Notes: generated from the sequence alone by a model not told the origin. A DNA stretch of 64,000 nt from Pseudomonas fluorescens (GCF_900636825.1 NZ_LR134318.1:3009501-3073500); one strand, 5' to 3'. Shown: positions 43,702 through 53,441, counted from the first letter of the stretch. A program made the numbers and translations.

Positions 43702-44607
43702 ATGCAAAAATCCGGGCTGCTCGAACTCAACGCCGTGGTCGCGGTGGCCAGCCAGCGCAGCTTTCGCCGTGCGGCGGTGGAACTGGGTATGTCGCCTTCT
43801 GCGCTGAGTCACGCAATCGCAGCGCTGGAAAAGCGCCTGGGTGTGAGGCTGTTTCACCGGACCACGCGAAGCGTGTCGTTGTCTGAAGCCGGGGAGCAAT
43901 TTCTCAATCGAGTGCAACCGGCGCTGCGCGACATATCCGCGGCCATGGAAGCGGTCAGCGAGTTCCGCGACACGCCAGCGGGAACACTGCGTCTGAACAC
44001 CTCCGAAGGTGCCGCGCAAATGGTCTTGACCCCAGTGGTGCTGGAGTTTTTGCGGCGTTATCCGGACATGCGCGTCGATATCGTCACCGATCGAAGTCTG
44101 GTGGACATCGTCGCTGGAGGATTCGACGCCGGCATTCGCCTGGCGGAGAGCGTGCCGCAGGACATGATCGCCGTTGCGATCACGCCTCCGCTCAGTTTCG
44201 CCGTGGTCGGTTCCCCAGAGTATTTCGCGACATGCAAAAAGCCCAAGGCTCCGGCTGATCTGCTCGCGCATAACTGCATACGCGTACGTTTCCCCAGCGG
44301 CGCCATCTACAAGTGGGAATTCGAGAAGCGCGGCGAAGCGGTGTCAGTCGATGTACGCGGGTCGTTGACCCTTGATAGCCATTACCTGATGTTGGAGGCT
44401 GCGCTGCAAGGCGCCGGCCTCGCCTGGACCAATGACTTCGCCGCCTCTGAGCATCTTGCGTGCGGAAGGCTGGTCCGTGTGCTGGCAGACTGGACGCCTT
44501 CCTATCCGGGATTGCGCCTCTACTACCCTGCGAACCGCCACATCCCCGCCGGGCTCAGGGCCTTCGTTGCATTGGCGCGCGAGGTCGTGGCGCGCAGTTC
44601 GATCTGA
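43702..44607 (+). CDS. LysR-type transcriptional regulator
   Basis: A 301-residue regulator. The DNA-binding part LLELNAVVAVASQRSFRRAA then LGMSPSALSHAIAALEKRLG belongs to the large PgrR/YafC-like subgroup, followed by DTPAGTLRLNTSEGAA, the usual linker of this group. It probably controls the divergent SDR gene and itself. Inducer unknown. It is convergent with the fusion oxidoreductase gene. Confidence 0.87.
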   Translation: MQKSGLLELNAVVAVASQRSFRRAAVELGMSPSALSHAIAALEKRLGVRLFHRTTRSVSLSEAGEQFLNRVQPALRDISAAMEAVSEFRDTPAGTLRLNTSEGAAQMVLTPVVLEFLRRYPDMRVDIVTDRSLVDIVAGGFDAGIRLAESVPQDMIAVAITPPLSFAVVGSPEYFATCKKPKAPADLLAHNCIRVRFPSGAIYKWEFEKRGEAVSVDVRGSLTLDSHYLMLEAALQGAGLAWTNDFAASEHLACGRLVRVLADWTPSYPGLRLYYPANRHIPAGLRAFVALAREVVARSSI

Positions 44608-44640
44608 TCAGCATTGGGCGGGCTGAACATGGACACAGCA

Positions 44641-46713
44641 TCACAAATCCAGAACCAGCGGCGCATCGCCCTCTTTGCCTTGCGCCGGCACTGCGCAGCA
44701 GATCAACACTTCTCCCGCTGCGGGCATCTCGGCGGGCAGGTTCAAGTAATGCACTTCGCCGCTGATCAGTTTGGTGCGACACGTTCCACATGAGCCGCCG
44801 CGGCAACTGAATTCCGGATTCAGACCACGACTTTCCGCCAGTTCCAGCAAGCTGACGTTGCCGGGCTCCCACCGCGCTTCCTTCGCCGAGGTGGCGAAAA
44901 CCACTTTTACCGGGCTGCTGGCAGCAGGCGCTTGTTCTATTGCCGGGGTTAGCTGATCTCGGCGCCGAACCAGCGTCGATGGCCCGAAAGTTTCGGCGTG
45001 AATGCGATCGTCGCCAATGCGCAGTTCGCGCAGCCCGTCGTATAACGCCTGGGTGAAAGCGCCCGGACCGCACAAGTAGAAGTCGTAATCATCCAGAGGC
45101 AGTAGTCCCTTGAGCAGCGCGACGTCCACCCGCCCGGCCAACTCGAAGTCTTCGCCCTCGCGCGCGTGTTGCTCCGGCTGACTCAGCAATCGCAGGGCGC
45201 GAATGTTGTCCTTGCCCCGCGCGGCCAGTTCATACAGCTCATCACGAAACGCCAGCTCCGCCAGGCTGCGCGCACTCTGGATAAACCAGGTCGGGCGCGT
45301 ACGGCGGATCCGCTCGCCTTCGTAGATGACCTCGCGCAGCATCGACAGCAGCGGCGTGACGCCCACGCCGGCGGCCAATAACACCAGCGGTCGATGCTCG
45401 TCCGCTTCCACGGTGAAGCGACCTTGCGGGGCGCGCGCTTCGATGAGATCGCCCACGCGAATCTGCTTGTGCAAGTGCGACGACACCAGCCCTTCCCGCT
45501 TGACGCTGATGCGCAGGAAATCATCAGACGGCGCGCTCGACACGCTGTAGGTTCTGACCACCGGTGGCTGCCCTTCAACCAGTTGAAAGCGCACGGGCAA
45601 ATGTTGCCCGGCCTCGAAGCGCGGCAAGCCGGCACCGTCGTCAGGTTCCAGGTAAAACGAGCTGATGGTGCTGCTCTCGGCAACGATGCGGGTCACGCGC
45701 AGTTGTCGCCATTGGTCGCGCAAAGCATCGGCCTGCAAGCGGCCCTCGGCTTTCTCCCAACTGCCGGTCAGCAGACTGTTCGGCGAGAAACCTTCGAAGG
45801 CCCAGCGCAGCGCCAACGCTGCTCGGCGCAAGACGACATGCTCCACGGTCAACGTCCAGAGTCTTTCCGCACCTTGAAACGCCGCAATCTCCGGGCCGTC
45901 GAGAATGACCTCGGTGCGGCCTGCAACCTGAAGTACATCGCCTGTGGCGAAGTCGACGAAGGCCAAACCGGCTCGGGGGTTGAGCAACAGGTTGCCCAAT
46001 GTATTGAAATGCAGATTGCCGGCAAAGTCGGGGATCGTCAGCACATTGCCTTCGACCCGGACAAAGCCAGCGTTGCCACCGCGATGCGAGACGTCCACCG
46101 AACGTTTCGATGAATCCCCTTCAAGATCGACATAGCTGGCGAGGAAAAAGGTATCGGCCTGGCGAATCATCGCTCTCGCCGCGTCGTCGAGTTCGCTGGC
46201 AGTTTGCGCCACCACTGCGGATGAGGATCCGCCAACGCTGACCGGTTCTACGCTGCGCAACTGAATGTATTGCGGGCAATTGCCGAAAGCGTGAACGACA
46301 GAAACGGCAACACCGTCGGATACGTCGCTGCTGATGTTGCCGTTCATGCGATTGCGCCGGCGGGTTTTCAGATCGATGCCGAGCAGACCGACAGCGGCAC
46401 CCTTCTGCAGCGCCGCCCTCACCGGGTCGCCTGCCGCAGGCAAGCGGTCGAGTCGCAAAACACGTGGATCAGGTGAATGAACAAATCCTGGTGGCCCATC
46501 GATCAAAGTCGCCCACGGGATGCCTTCAGCGTCGACCGCACCGACCACCAGATAGGGCAGTTGGCTGTAGAACGAACGGTGCTGGTCCGGCATATAGTCG
46601 CGCACAACCTTGCGTCCGAACTGCTCCATCTGCTGTGCCACGCCGGCATGTTCCTGCAACTGCCGCTCGCCCGCATGCCAGGGCGAAGCCCCCGGCGCTT
46701 CCATCTGATTCAT
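44641..46713 (-). CDS. PNPOx-like / flavin reductase / 2Fe-2S ferredoxin fusion protein
   Basis: A 690-residue three-domain redox protein. Residues about 40-330 form a pyridoxamine-phosphate-oxidase-like split barrel (YLVVGAVDAEGIPWATLIDG; AMIRQADTFFLASYVDLEGD). Residues about 350-590 are a ferredoxin-reductase module with FAD motif RTYSVSSAPSD and NAD motif LLAAGVGVTPLLSMLRE. The last 90 residues are a plant-type ferredoxin with CRGGSCGTCRTKLISG and a later CC pair (VLICCAVPAQ). GAGG lies 5 bases before the ATG at 46713. It may share a transcript with the DJ-1 gene 65 bases upstream. The terminal electron acceptor is unknown. Confidence 0.85.
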   Translation of the reverse strand: MNQMEAPGASPWHAGERQLQEHAGVAQQMEQFGRKVVRDYMPDQHRSFYSQLPYLVVGAVDAEGIPWATLIDGPPGFVHSPDPRVLRLDRLPAAGDPVRAALQKGAAVGLLGIDLKTRRRNRMNGNISSDVSDGVAVSVVHAFGNCPQYIQLRSVEPVSVGGSSSAVVAQTASELDDAARAMIRQADTFFLASYVDLEGDSSKRSVDVSHRGGNAGFVRVEGNVLTIPDFAGNLHFNTLGNLLLNPRAGLAFVDFATGDVLQVAGRTEVILDGPEIAAFQGAERLWTLTVEHVVLRRAALALRWAFEGFSPNSLLTGSWEKAEGRLQADALRDQWRQLRVTRIVAESSTISSFYLEPDDGAGLPRFEAGQHLPVRFQLVEGQPPVVRTYSVSSAPSDDFLRISVKREGLVSSHLHKQIRVGDLIEARAPQGRFTVEADEHRPLVLLAAGVGVTPLLSMLREVIYEGERIRRTRPTWFIQSARSLAELAFRDELYELAARGKDNIRALRLLSQPEQHAREGEDFELAGRVDVALLKGLLPLDDYDFYLCGPGAFTQALYDGLRELRIGDDRIHAETFGPSTLVRRRDQLTPAIEQAPAASSPVKVVFATSAKEARWEPGNVSLLELAESRGLNPEFSCRGGSCGTCRTKLISGEVHYLNLPAEMPAAGEVLICCAVPAQGKEGDAPLVLDL

Positions 46714-46778
46714 GATCACCTCGAAGTAGTGGTTAACGGGTGCATTTCAGTGACTGCAAAAACGATATCAAGCACGGA

Positions 46779-47402
46779 TTAGGCAACTTGTGGCGTGTCA
46801 TACCAACCTTGATCTGGAGTGGCGAAGCGCATCTTTTGCCGCACATACGTCGCGTTTTTCGCACTCGTCAGTTTTTCCAGAAGCAGGAACGCGACTTCGG
46901 CGGCCGTGCCTGGGCCGCTGGAGGTAATGATGTTGTCGTCAACGACAACAGGTCGATCGACGAAGACAGCGCCACTTTCCACTAATTGGTCTTTGCGTTT
47001 TCCACCTTCCTGATGATAGGTCGTCGCGTTCTTGCCGCGTAACACACCAGCCACGCCCAGGCAGATCGACGATACGCAAACGCTGGCGAGCGGTTTGCCG
47101 GTATCGGCAAAGTGGCGAATGGTTTCAAGAAACGCCTCGCTGAGCGCTTCCTCGTAAAAGCCTGACGGTTCGAATCCGCCCGGTAATGCCAGCGCGTCGA
47201 AGCCGTTCAGGTCCAACTCGCCCAGCAGACAACCGGGAATCAGCGTAAGGCCAAATGTGGTGGTGATTTTTCCGCGCAAGCCGGCGTTCACCAGCTCGAC
47301 AGGACAATCCCCGAGCAAATCGGCCCAGCCGAGCACATCGGTGAAAGCGGCCATTTCCATTGGCTCGACGCCGTTGGCCAACAGCATGAGGACTCGTTTC
47401 AT
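46779..47402 (-). CDS. DJ-1/PfpI-family protein (YajL/glyoxalase III-like)
   Basis: A 207-residue DJ-1 superfamily protein. The conserved cysteine is in KPLASVCVSSICLG, the partner glutamate in NGVEPMEMAAFTDVL and the glycine-rich loop in ALALPGGFEPSGFYE. Members act on methylglyoxal or protect proteins from oxidative damage. GGAG lies 7 bases before the ATG at 47402. The frame open to 47663 covers the promoter region and is not used. It diverges from the exported alpha/beta hydrolase and lies upstream of the redox fusion gene. Confidence 0.83.
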   Translation of the reverse strand: MKRVLMLLANGVEPMEMAAFTDVLGWADLLGDCPVELVNAGLRGKITTTFGLTLIPGCLLGELDLNGFDALALPGGFEPSGFYEEALSEAFLETIRHFADTGKPLASVCVSSICLGVAGVLRGKNATTYHQEGGKRKDQLVESGAVFVDRPVVVDDNIITSSGPGTAAEVAFLLLEKLTSAKNATYVRQKMRFATPDQGWYDTPQVA

Positions 47403-47663
47403 CGGGCGTCTCCGCGTTTGCAGCTGATAAATGCGTGAGGCGCATGCTCCGCTTTTATCGCTTTGGTGAGAACGAGCACAAATCACAATCCACTGTTTCA
47501 TCTGCTGAAATGCTGGCCGGTTGTGTATCCCTGTGTAGCAAAGCCGTCTGCAGACACGTTCGCATGCACAGCGCGGGATATCTCGACACATGCGGTACAC
47601 AGCCAGCGGTTCAACTGTTCCTGTCGCTTCACAACTCATTTTCTCCATGTACAGGAACATCAA

Positions 47664-48440
47664 ATGAACAAGATTTTTGCAGGTCTGGCCTTAGCGGCCG
47701 CCATGGTCAGTGCCACCGCCGCGTTCGCTGCGCCGGTCAAACCGACTGTCGTCCTCGTCCACGGCGCGTTCGCCGATTCCAGCAGCTGGAATGGCGTGGT
47801 GAAAATTCTGGAAAAAGATGGCTACCCGGTGATCGCGGCTTCGAACCCGCTGCGCTCGCTCAAGGGCGACGCGCAGTCAGTAGCGGACGTACTCGCCAGC
47901 GTGAAAACGCCGGTTGTGCTGGTAGGCCACTCCTACGGCGGTCCGGTCATCAGCGAAGCGGCTTACGGCAATCCGAACGTCAAAGCGCTGGTGTATGTCG
48001 CGGCCATTGCCCCTGAGGCCGGTGAATCCACTGCCGAGTTGTCCGGACGTTTCCCCGGCGGCACGCTGGGCCCTACCCTTGCGCCACCGGTCGCTCTGGC
48101 TGACGACGGTAAGGATCTGTACATCCAGCAGGACAAATTCCATGAGCAATTCGCCGCTGATGTCTCGATGGTCGACGCTAAAGTAATGGCCGCGACGCAG
48201 CGCCCGGTCACGGTCGCGGCACTCAACGAAGCATCTACCGAGCCGGCCTGGAAAACCATTCCTTCCTGGTTCGTCTACGGCGACGCCGACAAGAACATCC
48301 CGGCCCAAGCGCAAGCCTTTATGGCTGAGCGGGCCCACTCCAAACAGACCGTTGTGGTCAAAGGTGCGTCCCACGTGGTGATGGTGTCGAACCCGAAAGT
48401 CGTCGCCAGCCTGATCGAGAAGGCAGCGAGCGCCAACTGA
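47664..48440 (+). CDS. Exported alpha/beta hydrolase
   Basis: A 258-residue hydrolase with a Sec signal peptide (MNKIFAGLALAAAMVSATAA, cleavage near AFAA). The mature enzyme opens with TVVLVHGAFADSSSWNGVV (the HG oxyanion motif), the nucleophile is in VLVGHSYGGPVISEA, the acid in FVYGDADKNIP and the histidine in KGASHVVMVS. This matches the periplasmic esterase-like group often annotated as alpha/beta hydrolase. Substrate unknown. AGGA is 9 bases before the ATG. It is convergent with a LysR gene, with 1 base between stops. Confidence 0.85.
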   Translation: MNKIFAGLALAAAMVSATAAFAAPVKPTVVLVHGAFADSSSWNGVVKILEKDGYPVIAASNPLRSLKGDAQSVADVLASVKTPVVLVGHSYGGPVISEAAYGNPNVKALVYVAAIAPEAGESTAELSGRFPGGTLGPTLAPPVALADDGKDLYIQQDKFHEQFAADVSMVDAKVMAATQRPVTVAALNEASTEPAWKTIPSWFVYGDADKNIPAQAQAFMAERAHSKQTVVVKGASHVVMVSNPKVVASLIEKAASAN

Positions 48441-48441
48441 G

Positions 48442-49380
48442 TCAGTCGGCGGAAGGAGGCGCCAGCGCCTGAAGAGCATCCGGCATCATCGCCGGATGTT
48501 CGCGCAGGCCCTCGACGATATGATCGACAAAGCTTCGCACCCGCATCGCGGCTTTGCGCCCTTCCCGGTAGACGACATGCACAGGCAGCGCTGGCAGTTC
48601 GAATGGCTCAAGCACCCGAATCAAGCGCCCGCCATGCAGATAATCGTAGGCCGGATAACTCAGGCAGCGCGTCAGGCCCGCGCCGTAGGCCGCCGCATCC
48701 AGCGCCGCTTGCACGGTGGTGCAGCTGACTCGAGGCCGAGCCTTGATCGTGGTTTGAATACCTTGTGTGGAGAAATCCCAATTGATTTTCTCCCGGTACG
48801 CCTGAATGCCGATCAGCCGATGATGCTTCAGGTCCTCCGGCGCGGCGGGCGCCCCGTGCGCTTCGAGATAGGCAGGGCTGCCACAGACAATCATACGCAC
48901 GTAGCCCACCGGCCTCGCGATCAACGATGAACTCGGCAGATTCCCCACCAGCACAGCCACGTCGAGGCCCTCTTCATTCATGTTCGGGTAGCGATCATGG
49001 TAATGCGCGAATACTTTGACCTCGGGATACGCCTCCAGGTAAGTGGTGAGCAGCGGCGTCATCACGTAGCGGCTGAAAAGATGTGGCAGCAACACGGTCA
49101 GATTGCCCTGCGCCTGAACGTGCAGGCCTTTGGCGGACGCTTCAGCTTCTTCGATGCCTTTGAGGATGCGCGAACAATCGGCCATGAATGCCGCTCCCGA
49201 CTCGGTCAATGAAACCCCTCGGGTACTGCGTTGCAACAGCGCCACACCGAGGCGGGCTTCCAGCCTGGCGATTGCGCGAACGACCGTCGCGCCGGATACA
49301 TCCAAACGCCGCGCGGCCGCCGCCAGGCTCGGGCGCTCCGAGAGCGCTTCGAACATGAGCATTTCATGGTAGCGGTCCAT
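48442..49380 (-). CDS. LysR-type regulator, second of a tandem pair
   Basis: A 312-residue regulator starting MDRYHEMLMFEALSERPSLA, with helix-turn-helix LDVSGATVVRAIARLEARLG. This is the D-R-x-x-E-M subgroup, which differs from the PSAVSR form by having VSGATVVRAI. The effector domain is complete. Its ATG overlaps the stop of the preceding LysR gene (TGATG), so the two are translationally coupled. Both share the same N-terminal plan and look like ancient duplicates. Targets unknown, and the convergent hydrolase or the upstream GST are candidates. Confidence 0.85.
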   Translation of the reverse strand: MDRYHEMLMFEALSERPSLAAAARRLDVSGATVVRAIARLEARLGVALLQRSTRGVSLTESGAAFMADCSRILKGIEEAEASAKGLHVQAQGNLTVLLPHLFSRYVMTPLLTTYLEAYPEVKVFAHYHDRYPNMNEEGLDVAVLVGNLPSSSLIARPVGYVRMIVCGSPAYLEAHGAPAAPEDLKHHRLIGIQAYREKINWDFSTQGIQTTIKARPRVSCTTVQAALDAAAYGAGLTRCLSYPAYDYLHGGRLIRVLEPFELPALPVHVVYREGRKAAMRVRSFVDHIVEGLREHPAMMPDALQALAPPSAD

Positions 49381-50300
49381 CAAGAGGTGCTTTTCACAAG
49401 CGGTTGGAGTGCGGTGTCGGAGGCCAAGCGTTCGCTGAGGAAATCCACGAACGTACGGACCTTCGCCGGTACTCGATTGTTTTTCAGATAAACCACCTGG
49501 ATCGGCAACGCCGGCGGTTCGAAATCCTGGAGTACCACTTCAAGTTGCCCCGCAGCGACCTGACTGGCCACCTGATAAGACAAGACCCGCGTCACGCCCC
49601 AACCGAGGCAGGCAATGTTGATGGCGGCTTGATTGGCGGTGACGACCAACCTTGGATTGAAACGCAAACTCAGGGCATTGCCTTCATGCTCAAATTGCCA
49701 GTCGCTAAGCAAATGGCTCGCTGACGACATCACTATTTTGGCAGCGCTTAATTCGCCGGGATGGCGAGGCCTGCCATGGCGCTCGAAGTACGCGGGAGCG
49801 CCGCAAATCACCTGGCGAACTTCGCCGACCTTAATGCCTTGCTGACTGTTTTCGTACAGATGACCAATGCGAATCGCTACATCGATGCCTTCATCAACCA
49901 TGCTCGTCACGCGGTCGACCAACAAGGCGTTGAGATGAACGGAGGGAAATTGATCGAGGTATTCGGCCAGCAACGGTGCGATGAACAACTCGCCGAAAAG
50001 CACGGAGGCGGTCACCGTCAAGTGCCCGCAGGGGATTGAATAACTGCCCGCCGCTGCTTCTTCCGCTTCGTTAACTTCACCGAGTATGCGTCGACAATCG
50101 TCGAGGTAACGTTGCCCGGCCTCGGTCAAATGCAGGCTGCGAGTCGTGCGTGAGAGCAACTGCGTGCCGATGCGTTCTTCCATCGCGGCAATGGCCCGGG
50201 TGACGCTGGGAGGGGATATGTTCAAACGGCGGGCGGCGGCGGCAAATCCTTCTTCTTCGGCCACCGTCATGAATATCTGCATTTCCTGAAAGCGATCCAT
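49380..50300 (-). CDS. LysR-type regulator, first of a tandem pair
   Basis: A 306-residue regulator starting MDRFQEMQIFMTVAEEEGFA, with helix-turn-helix LNISPPSVTRAIAAMEERIG. It belongs to the same D-R-x-x-E-M subgroup as the next gene. The effector domain reads LTVTASVLFGELFIAPLLAE onward. It lies 121 bases downstream of the GST gene on the same strand and is coupled to the second LysR by a 1-base overlap. Two coupled LysR genes are unusual and hint at joint action or recent duplication. Confidence 0.86.
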   Translation of the reverse strand: MDRFQEMQIFMTVAEEEGFAAAARRLNISPPSVTRAIAAMEERIGTQLLSRTTRSLHLTEAGQRYLDDCRRILGEVNEAEEAAAGSYSIPCGHLTVTASVLFGELFIAPLLAEYLDQFPSVHLNALLVDRVTSMVDEGIDVAIRIGHLYENSQQGIKVGEVRQVICGAPAYFERHGRPRHPGELSAAKIVMSSASHLLSDWQFEHEGNALSLRFNPRLVVTANQAAINIACLGWGVTRVLSYQVASQVAAGQLEVVLQDFEPPALPIQVVYLKNNRVPAKVRTFVDFLSERLASDTALQPLVKSTS

Positions 50301-50421
50301 AGGCGACTCTGCAGTGATAAAGGGATAGCGACTGGCAAATACGGCGGGCAGATTTCAAGGAAATCATAGATGATCGGCGGAGCGACCCCGAGTTGATTCC
50401 GGCGTCGCTCGCACCGTTTGG

Positions 50422-51051
50422 TCAAGCTTGTTGCAAGCCTTTGGCTGTGCGCTGCATGCCGACAAAATTCGGCAAGGCCTCGATGCTGCTCAGCCAGGCG
50501 CGGACGTTAGGGTAGTCGGTCAGCGCGACATTGCCTTCGGGGGCATGGGACACGTAGGTGTAGGCCGCCACGTCGGCAACGGTTGGATGTTCGCCGGCGA
50601 GGAATTTGCTATTGCCCAGCTCTCGCTCCATCACTTTCAGCAGCGCGTGGGATTTGCTGATCGCCTCTTCGGCGTCATATCCAGCGCCGAACACGGTGAT
50701 CAGGCGAGCGGTGGCCGGGCCCGAGTTGATCTGGCCCGCTGCGACAGACAACCAGCGTTGCACTTTTGCCAGCGCTACAGGGTCAGACGGCAGCCACTGA
50801 CCGTTGCCGTATTTGGCGGCGAGGTACACCAGAATCGCGTTGGAGTCCGCCAGAATCGTGCCGTGGTCATCGATCACCGGCACTTGACCAAAACTGTTGA
50901 TCGCCAGAAATTCCGGCGTCTTGTGCGCGCCTTTCATCAGATCGACAAAGACGAGCTCGGTCGGCTGCCCGAGCAATGACAGCATCAATTCAACGCGATG
51001 TGCGTGGCCGGACAGCGGATGGCGATAAAGCTTGATCGGTTGCTGAGACAT
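50422..51051 (-). CDS. Glutathione S-transferase
   Basis: A 209-residue GST. The N-terminal thioredoxin-like domain starts [20 protein letters not shown], where Ser/His near residue 14 replace the usual Tyr, as in beta/theta-like bacterial enzymes. [20 protein letters not shown] is the gamma-glutamyl-binding motif (cis-Pro and the ADSNAI Asp-Ser pair). The helical domain ends with [20 protein letters not shown], the N-capping box. GGAG precedes the ATG at 51051. Its substrate is unknown. It may be regulated by the LysR pair downstream. Confidence 0.87.
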   Translation of the reverse strand: MSQQPIKLYRHPLSGHAHRVELMLSLLGQPTELVFVDLMKGAHKTPEFLAINSFGQVPVIDDHGTILADSNAILVYLAAKYGNGQWLPSDPVALAKVQRWLSVAAGQINSGPATARLITVFGAGYDAEEAISKSHALLKVMERELGNSKFLAGEHPTVADVAAYTYVSHAPEGNVALTDYPNVRAWLSSIEALPNFVGMQRTAKGLQQA

Positions 51052-51230
51052 GACGTACTCCGGTTTGTTATGGGGGTTCGACCCGGTCATCGCGTCGATG
51101 GGATGCATCTTGCTCCCCAGTCCCAAACAGCGGAATGACCATTAAATACAATCCAGCATTTCACCCGGTGGAATGATCCACCGTTCTGTCTCATAGAAAC
51201 CCGAAAGACCTCCCTACGCACCAAAGCCCA

Positions 51231-51254
51231 TCGCCAGCTGGGCTGGCTCCCACA
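51231..51254. repeat. Single REP-like unit
   Basis: TCGCCAGCTGGGCTGGCTCC followed by CACA is the complement of the common Pseudomonas form TGTGGGAGCCAGCCC. The right arm is degenerate (TTTTCCGCGAGAAGCTGG). It lies in the 340-base gap between the GST and glutathione reductase genes. Apart from the terminator nothing else is seen there. Confidence 0.6.
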
Positions 51255-51330
51255 TTTTCCGCGAGAAGCTGGACACCCGACTGGAAGAGGTCGCTGATCT
51301 CACTCGCTCATTCCTGAGCAAGCAACAATG

Positions 51331-51366
51331 AAAAAAGCGCACCCCGAGGCAATCAGGGTGCGCTTT
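51331..51366 (-). terminator. Terminator of glutathione reductase gene
   Basis: AAAGCGCACCC (51334-51344) and GGGTGCGCTTT (51356-51366) form an 11-bp stem with A and T runs on both sides, 25 bases beyond the reductase stop. Confidence 0.85.
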
Positions 51367-51391
51367 GTCTTGATGCTCGAACCGCCCTGCT

Positions 51392-52753
51392 TCACCGGCC
51401 GCTCACCGGTGTGCGCAGGGTTACGAATTCTTCTGCGGAGGTCGGATGCACGCCAATGGTGTCATCGAACAGCCGCTTGGTCGCGCCAGCTTTCAACGCG
51501 ATCGCTAAACCCTGAATGATGTCCCCCGCGTCCGGCCCGACCATGTGACAGCCCAGCACCCGATCAGATTCTGCGTCTACCACCAGCTTCATCAATGTGT
51601 GTTCCGGCGACTCGGTGAGCGTCAGTTTCATCGGGCGGAACCGGCTCTCGAACACCACCACGTCATGCCCCTGCTCAAGCGCTTGCTGCTCGGTAAGCCC
51701 CACCGTACCGATGCTCGGTTGGCTGAATACTGCCGTCGGGATGTGCCGATAATCCACCGGCCGATACTCTTCGGGTCTGAACAACCGACGCGCAACAGCC
51801 ATGCCTTCCGCGGTCGCAACAGGCGTCAACTGGATGCCACCGATCACATCGCCCAGCGCCAGAATGGACGGCTCGCGGGTTTCGAAGTGCTCGTTCACAT
51901 CGATGTAACCGGCGTCGTTGAGTTCGACGCGAGTGTTTTCCAGGCCGAGATTATCGAGCATTGGCCGGCGCCCCGTGGCGTAGAAAACGCAGTCGGTTTC
52001 CAGCCGCGTTCCGTCGTTGAGCGTCGCCAGCAAACTTCCATCAGCCTGCTTGTCGATGCGCACAATGTCGCTGTCGAAATCCAGGCGCAGTCCGCGCTTG
52101 GTCAGCTCCTCGGCCAAATGCGTACGAACCGATTGATCGAATCCGCGCAGGATCAGATCGCCCCGATACACAAGCCTGGTGTCTGCGCCGAGGCCATTGA
52201 AAATGCCGGCGAATTCCACCGCTATGTAACCGCCGCCGACCACCAGAACGCGCTTGGGCAGGTCTTTCAGGAAGAACGCTTCGTTGGAGGTGATCGCATG
52301 CTCGCGTCCCGGAATGTCTGGGATCTGCGGCCATCCGCCGGTTGCAATCAAAATCCGTTCGGCGCTGACGTGCTGGCCGTTTATCTCAACATGGTTGGCA
52401 TCAACCAATCGTGCATGCCCTTCGAGCAATGTCACGCCGCTGCTGAGCAATAGCTGGCGATAGATGCCGTTGAGACGATCGATCTCACGGTTTTTGTTGG
52501 CAATCAGCGCAGACCAATCGAAATCAGCCTTGCCCGCTGTCCAGCCGAAGCTTTCTGCCTGTTCGAAGTCGTCAGCAAAATGGGCACCGTAGACCAACAG
52601 TTTTTTCGGTATGCAGCCGACATTGACGCAGGTGCCACCCAGATAGCGACTTTCGGCCACTGCGACTTTTGCGCCGAAACCCGCAGCAAACCGTGCAGCA
52701 CGTACGCCGCCAGAGCCCGCACCAATGACAAATAGATCGAAGTCGTAGCTCAT
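51392..52753 (-). CDS. gor: Glutathione-disulfide reductase
   Basis: A 453-residue flavoprotein that reduces GSSG with NADPH. The FAD loop is [20 protein letters not shown], the redox disulfide [14 protein letters not shown], and the NADPH loop [15 protein letters not shown]. The C-terminal active-site pair [13 protein letters not shown] includes the catalytic His-Glu. NADPH-type arginines follow the second Gly motif ([14 protein letters not shown]). The start at 52753 ([13 protein letters not shown]) is the natural N-terminus, and the frame open to 52873 is ignored. It lies downstream of rclC, DUF2790 and a small ORF on the same strand, suggesting a shared thiol/chlorine-stress role. Confidence 0.93.
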   Translation of the reverse strand: MSYDFDLFVIGAGSGGVRAARFAAGFGAKVAVAESRYLGGTCVNVGCIPKKLLVYGAHFADDFEQAESFGWTAGKADFDWSALIANKNREIDRLNGIYRQLLLSSGVTLLEGHARLVDANHVEINGQHVSAERILIATGGWPQIPDIPGREHAITSNEAFFLKDLPKRVLVVGGGYIAVEFAGIFNGLGADTRLVYRGDLILRGFDQSVRTHLAEELTKRGLRLDFDSDIVRIDKQADGSLLATLNDGTRLETDCVFYATGRRPMLDNLGLENTRVELNDAGYIDVNEHFETREPSILALGDVIGGIQLTPVATAEGMAVARRLFRPEEYRPVDYRHIPTAVFSQPSIGTVGLTEQQALEQGHDVVVFESRFRPMKLTLTESPEHTLMKLVVDAESDRVLGCHMVGPDAGDIIQGLAIALKAGATKRLFDDTIGVHPTSAEEFVTLRTPVSGR

Positions 52754-52794
52754 TTCAGTTCTCGATAAGGAATGCACAGCATGCGGCAGAGGCA

Positions 52795-53019
52795 TCAAAA
52801 CCTGAGCTGCCGAAGCTGCATGAATAAGCCGCGAACGCTTGAGAACAGGCTGTCGCCTGATGGCGAATGACACCGGTCAGGCAGGCCCGATCCGCTGATT
52901 TCACTGGCCAGGGCTCCCATGAATTGCGGAAGCAAAAAGCCCACTTCGTGCTCACGATGCAGAACAATTTCACGTTCTGAACGGTGTTCGTCAGGGCAGA
53001 GATGAGGAGTGCCGAACAT
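52795..53019 (-). CDS. Small hypothetical protein upstream of gor
   Basis: A 74-residue open frame, [20 protein letters not shown] onward, with a good ribosome site (GGGAG, 5 bases before the ATG at 53019). It ends 41 bases before gor. The composition is protein-like (one Cys-Pro-Asp-Glu-His segment near the start, then [20 protein letters not shown]), but no homologue was recognised. Without it the 425 bases between gor and DUF2790 would be empty. It could also be a leader. Confidence 0.4.
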   Translation of the reverse strand: MFGTPHLCPDEHRSEREIVLHREHEVGFLLPQFMGALASEISGSGLPDRCHSPSGDSLFSSVRGLFMQLRQLRF

Positions 53020-53178
53020 GGGAATCTCCCAGCGATTGAAATCGCGTCAACGCCAGCGGTTGATCGCTTCTGGGAACAGTTTCAACAACAAAGGGCGGTC
53101 AGAGAACGGGCACGGATGTCATGGCTTAATTGTGCAGCATGAAATAATGCCCCTTCGACGCAGGCCACATCGGCGGGC

Positions 53179-53412
53179 TCAGCCGCCCATGCAACCGCTT
53201 CCCTCGACCTGATAGGTCGCGGTATGCCGCTCCCCTTTCGAGTCTTCGTAGACCAACTCGACCGGGACGATCCCACATGCGAGAGAGGTGTCGGTGATGC
53301 TGATGGTTTTGGCTTCATCCAATGGCACGCCGGTTTGTGCCGGCTGGGCACTTTCGGCAGCAAAGGTGGAGCCGGCAACGGCGGTCAGGATCAATGCGAT
53401 CAATGTTTTCAT
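53179..53412 (-). CDS. DUF2790 small periplasmic protein
   Basis: A 77-residue exported protein. The signal peptide MKTLIALILTAVAGSTFAAE ends near Ala-Glu. The mature part has two cysteines, LACGIVPVELVYEDSKGERH and the C-terminal YQVEGSGCMGG, the DUF2790 hallmark almost confined to Pseudomonas. It lies 29 bases downstream of rclC, the position held by the small periplasmic RclB in E. coli. GGAAAA stands before the ATG. Function unknown, and a role in oxidant defence is inferred from position only. Confidence 0.83.
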   Translation of the reverse strand: MKTLIALILTAVAGSTFAAESAQPAQTGVPLDEAKTISITDTSLACGIVPVELVYEDSKGERHTATYQVEGSGCMGG

Positions 53413-53441
53413 GGGAGTTTTCCAGATAGGGGTCGAAGTGA

